Shown here one piece after another: positions 63,734 through 64,000 of a DNA stretch of 64,000 nucleotides. How positions within the stretch are numbered: position 1 is the first letter of the stretch; every line of letters begins with the position of its first letter. Position numbers and translations under genes: made by a program. The notes under the pieces were generated by a model. It ran no database searches, was not told the origin of the DNA, and worked only from the letters and a program-made list of their open reading frames with translations. This DNA comes from Marchantia polymorpha subsp. ruderalis (taxonomy: Eukaryota; Streptophyta; Marchantiopsida; Marchantiales; Marchantiaceae). The DNA is taken from NCBI GenBank assembly GCA_037833965.1, contig AP031353.1, forward strand, positions 13,394,501-13,458,500. Direction: 5' to 3'.

Positions 63734-64000
63734 TTAACGATGTACGTGGAGCTCTAAAGGTTGGAGATTCTTGAATCATTATTGTGGACATGGAACCGAA
63801 CCCAGTCAATTACCCGTCAGAAAGCGATGAATGTTTTGACAAATCATGATGCTTGTTGTTTCATGGGCCGGTTCTTCTGAAATGTTGTCACCAGTGTCCT
63901 CATTCCTCATTCCACCGAAAGGGCGGTTAGAAAGACAAAAATTCCATTCCCCTTCTTTCTCATCCGATAACTCCATAGCTTTTGGCATTCCAGAATAGAA
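63734..64000. other. Right edge, possible end of a minus-strand gene
   Basis: A minus-strand frame of 60 codons (63806-63988) begins with ATG close to the edge and has a soluble, protein-like composition. It could be a last exon of a gene lying to the right, but there is no homology I can name. Confidence 0.25.

Overview
The window is nuclear DNA of a land plant. It carries four convincing protein genes, all on the + strand: one intronless germin-like protein gene (12744-13376) and three complete plasma-membrane P-type H+-ATPase (P3A) genes in direct tandem (23549-29975, 37819-44082, 56519-63019). Genes with 21 exons and GT-AG introns, TATA boxes and degenerate LTR-retrotransposon remains show a eukaryotic plant genome. 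One locus holds H+-ATPases with and without the penultimate threonine, and the germin-like protein lacks the usual cysteine pair. Both point to a bryophyte (moss or liverwort) or another early-diverging lineage. That placement is inference; the species cannot be read from the sequence.

Layout. 1-1.1 kb is one copy of a segmental duplication whose second copy is at 14.38-15.5 kb. 1.7-4.1 kb is a GC-rich repeat block, probably mobile-element derived, with a 15-bp minisatellite that encodes pentapeptide-like repeats. 4.1-12.6 kb is mostly AT-rich non-coding DNA with local tandem duplications and a pair of perfect hairpins at 11.07-11.16 kb. The germin-like gene follows. 14.4-20.6 kb is very AT-rich and has a second hairpin pair at 18.12-18.19 kb. 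20.6-23.5 kb is more GC-balanced and leads into H+-ATPase gene 1. The gene 1-gene 2 spacer (30.0-37.8 kb) holds a small TIR element between two copies of a ~300-bp duplication. The gene 2-gene 3 spacer (44.1-56.5 kb) holds a decayed Ty1/copia reverse transcriptase/RNase H, an LTR-like block, a foldback and a 160-bp duplication. The right edge carries a 75-bp tandem duplication.

The three H+-ATPases share every intron position and phase, so they arose by duplication of a 21-exon ancestor. By direct exon assembly they encode 949, 952 and 955 residues with intact catalytic motifs ([18 protein letters not shown], the Asp after LN in M6). They differ sharply in the last exon. Gene 3 ends in SYTM, a penultimate-Thr (pT) 14-3-3-type tail with a full second regulatory region. 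Genes 1 and 2 end in an unrelated basic tail (RKYS core) with no penultimate Thr (non-pT). Introns 11 of genes 2 and 3 begin with GC instead of GT. The array therefore sets two regulatory classes of proton pump side by side, separated essentially by one exon.
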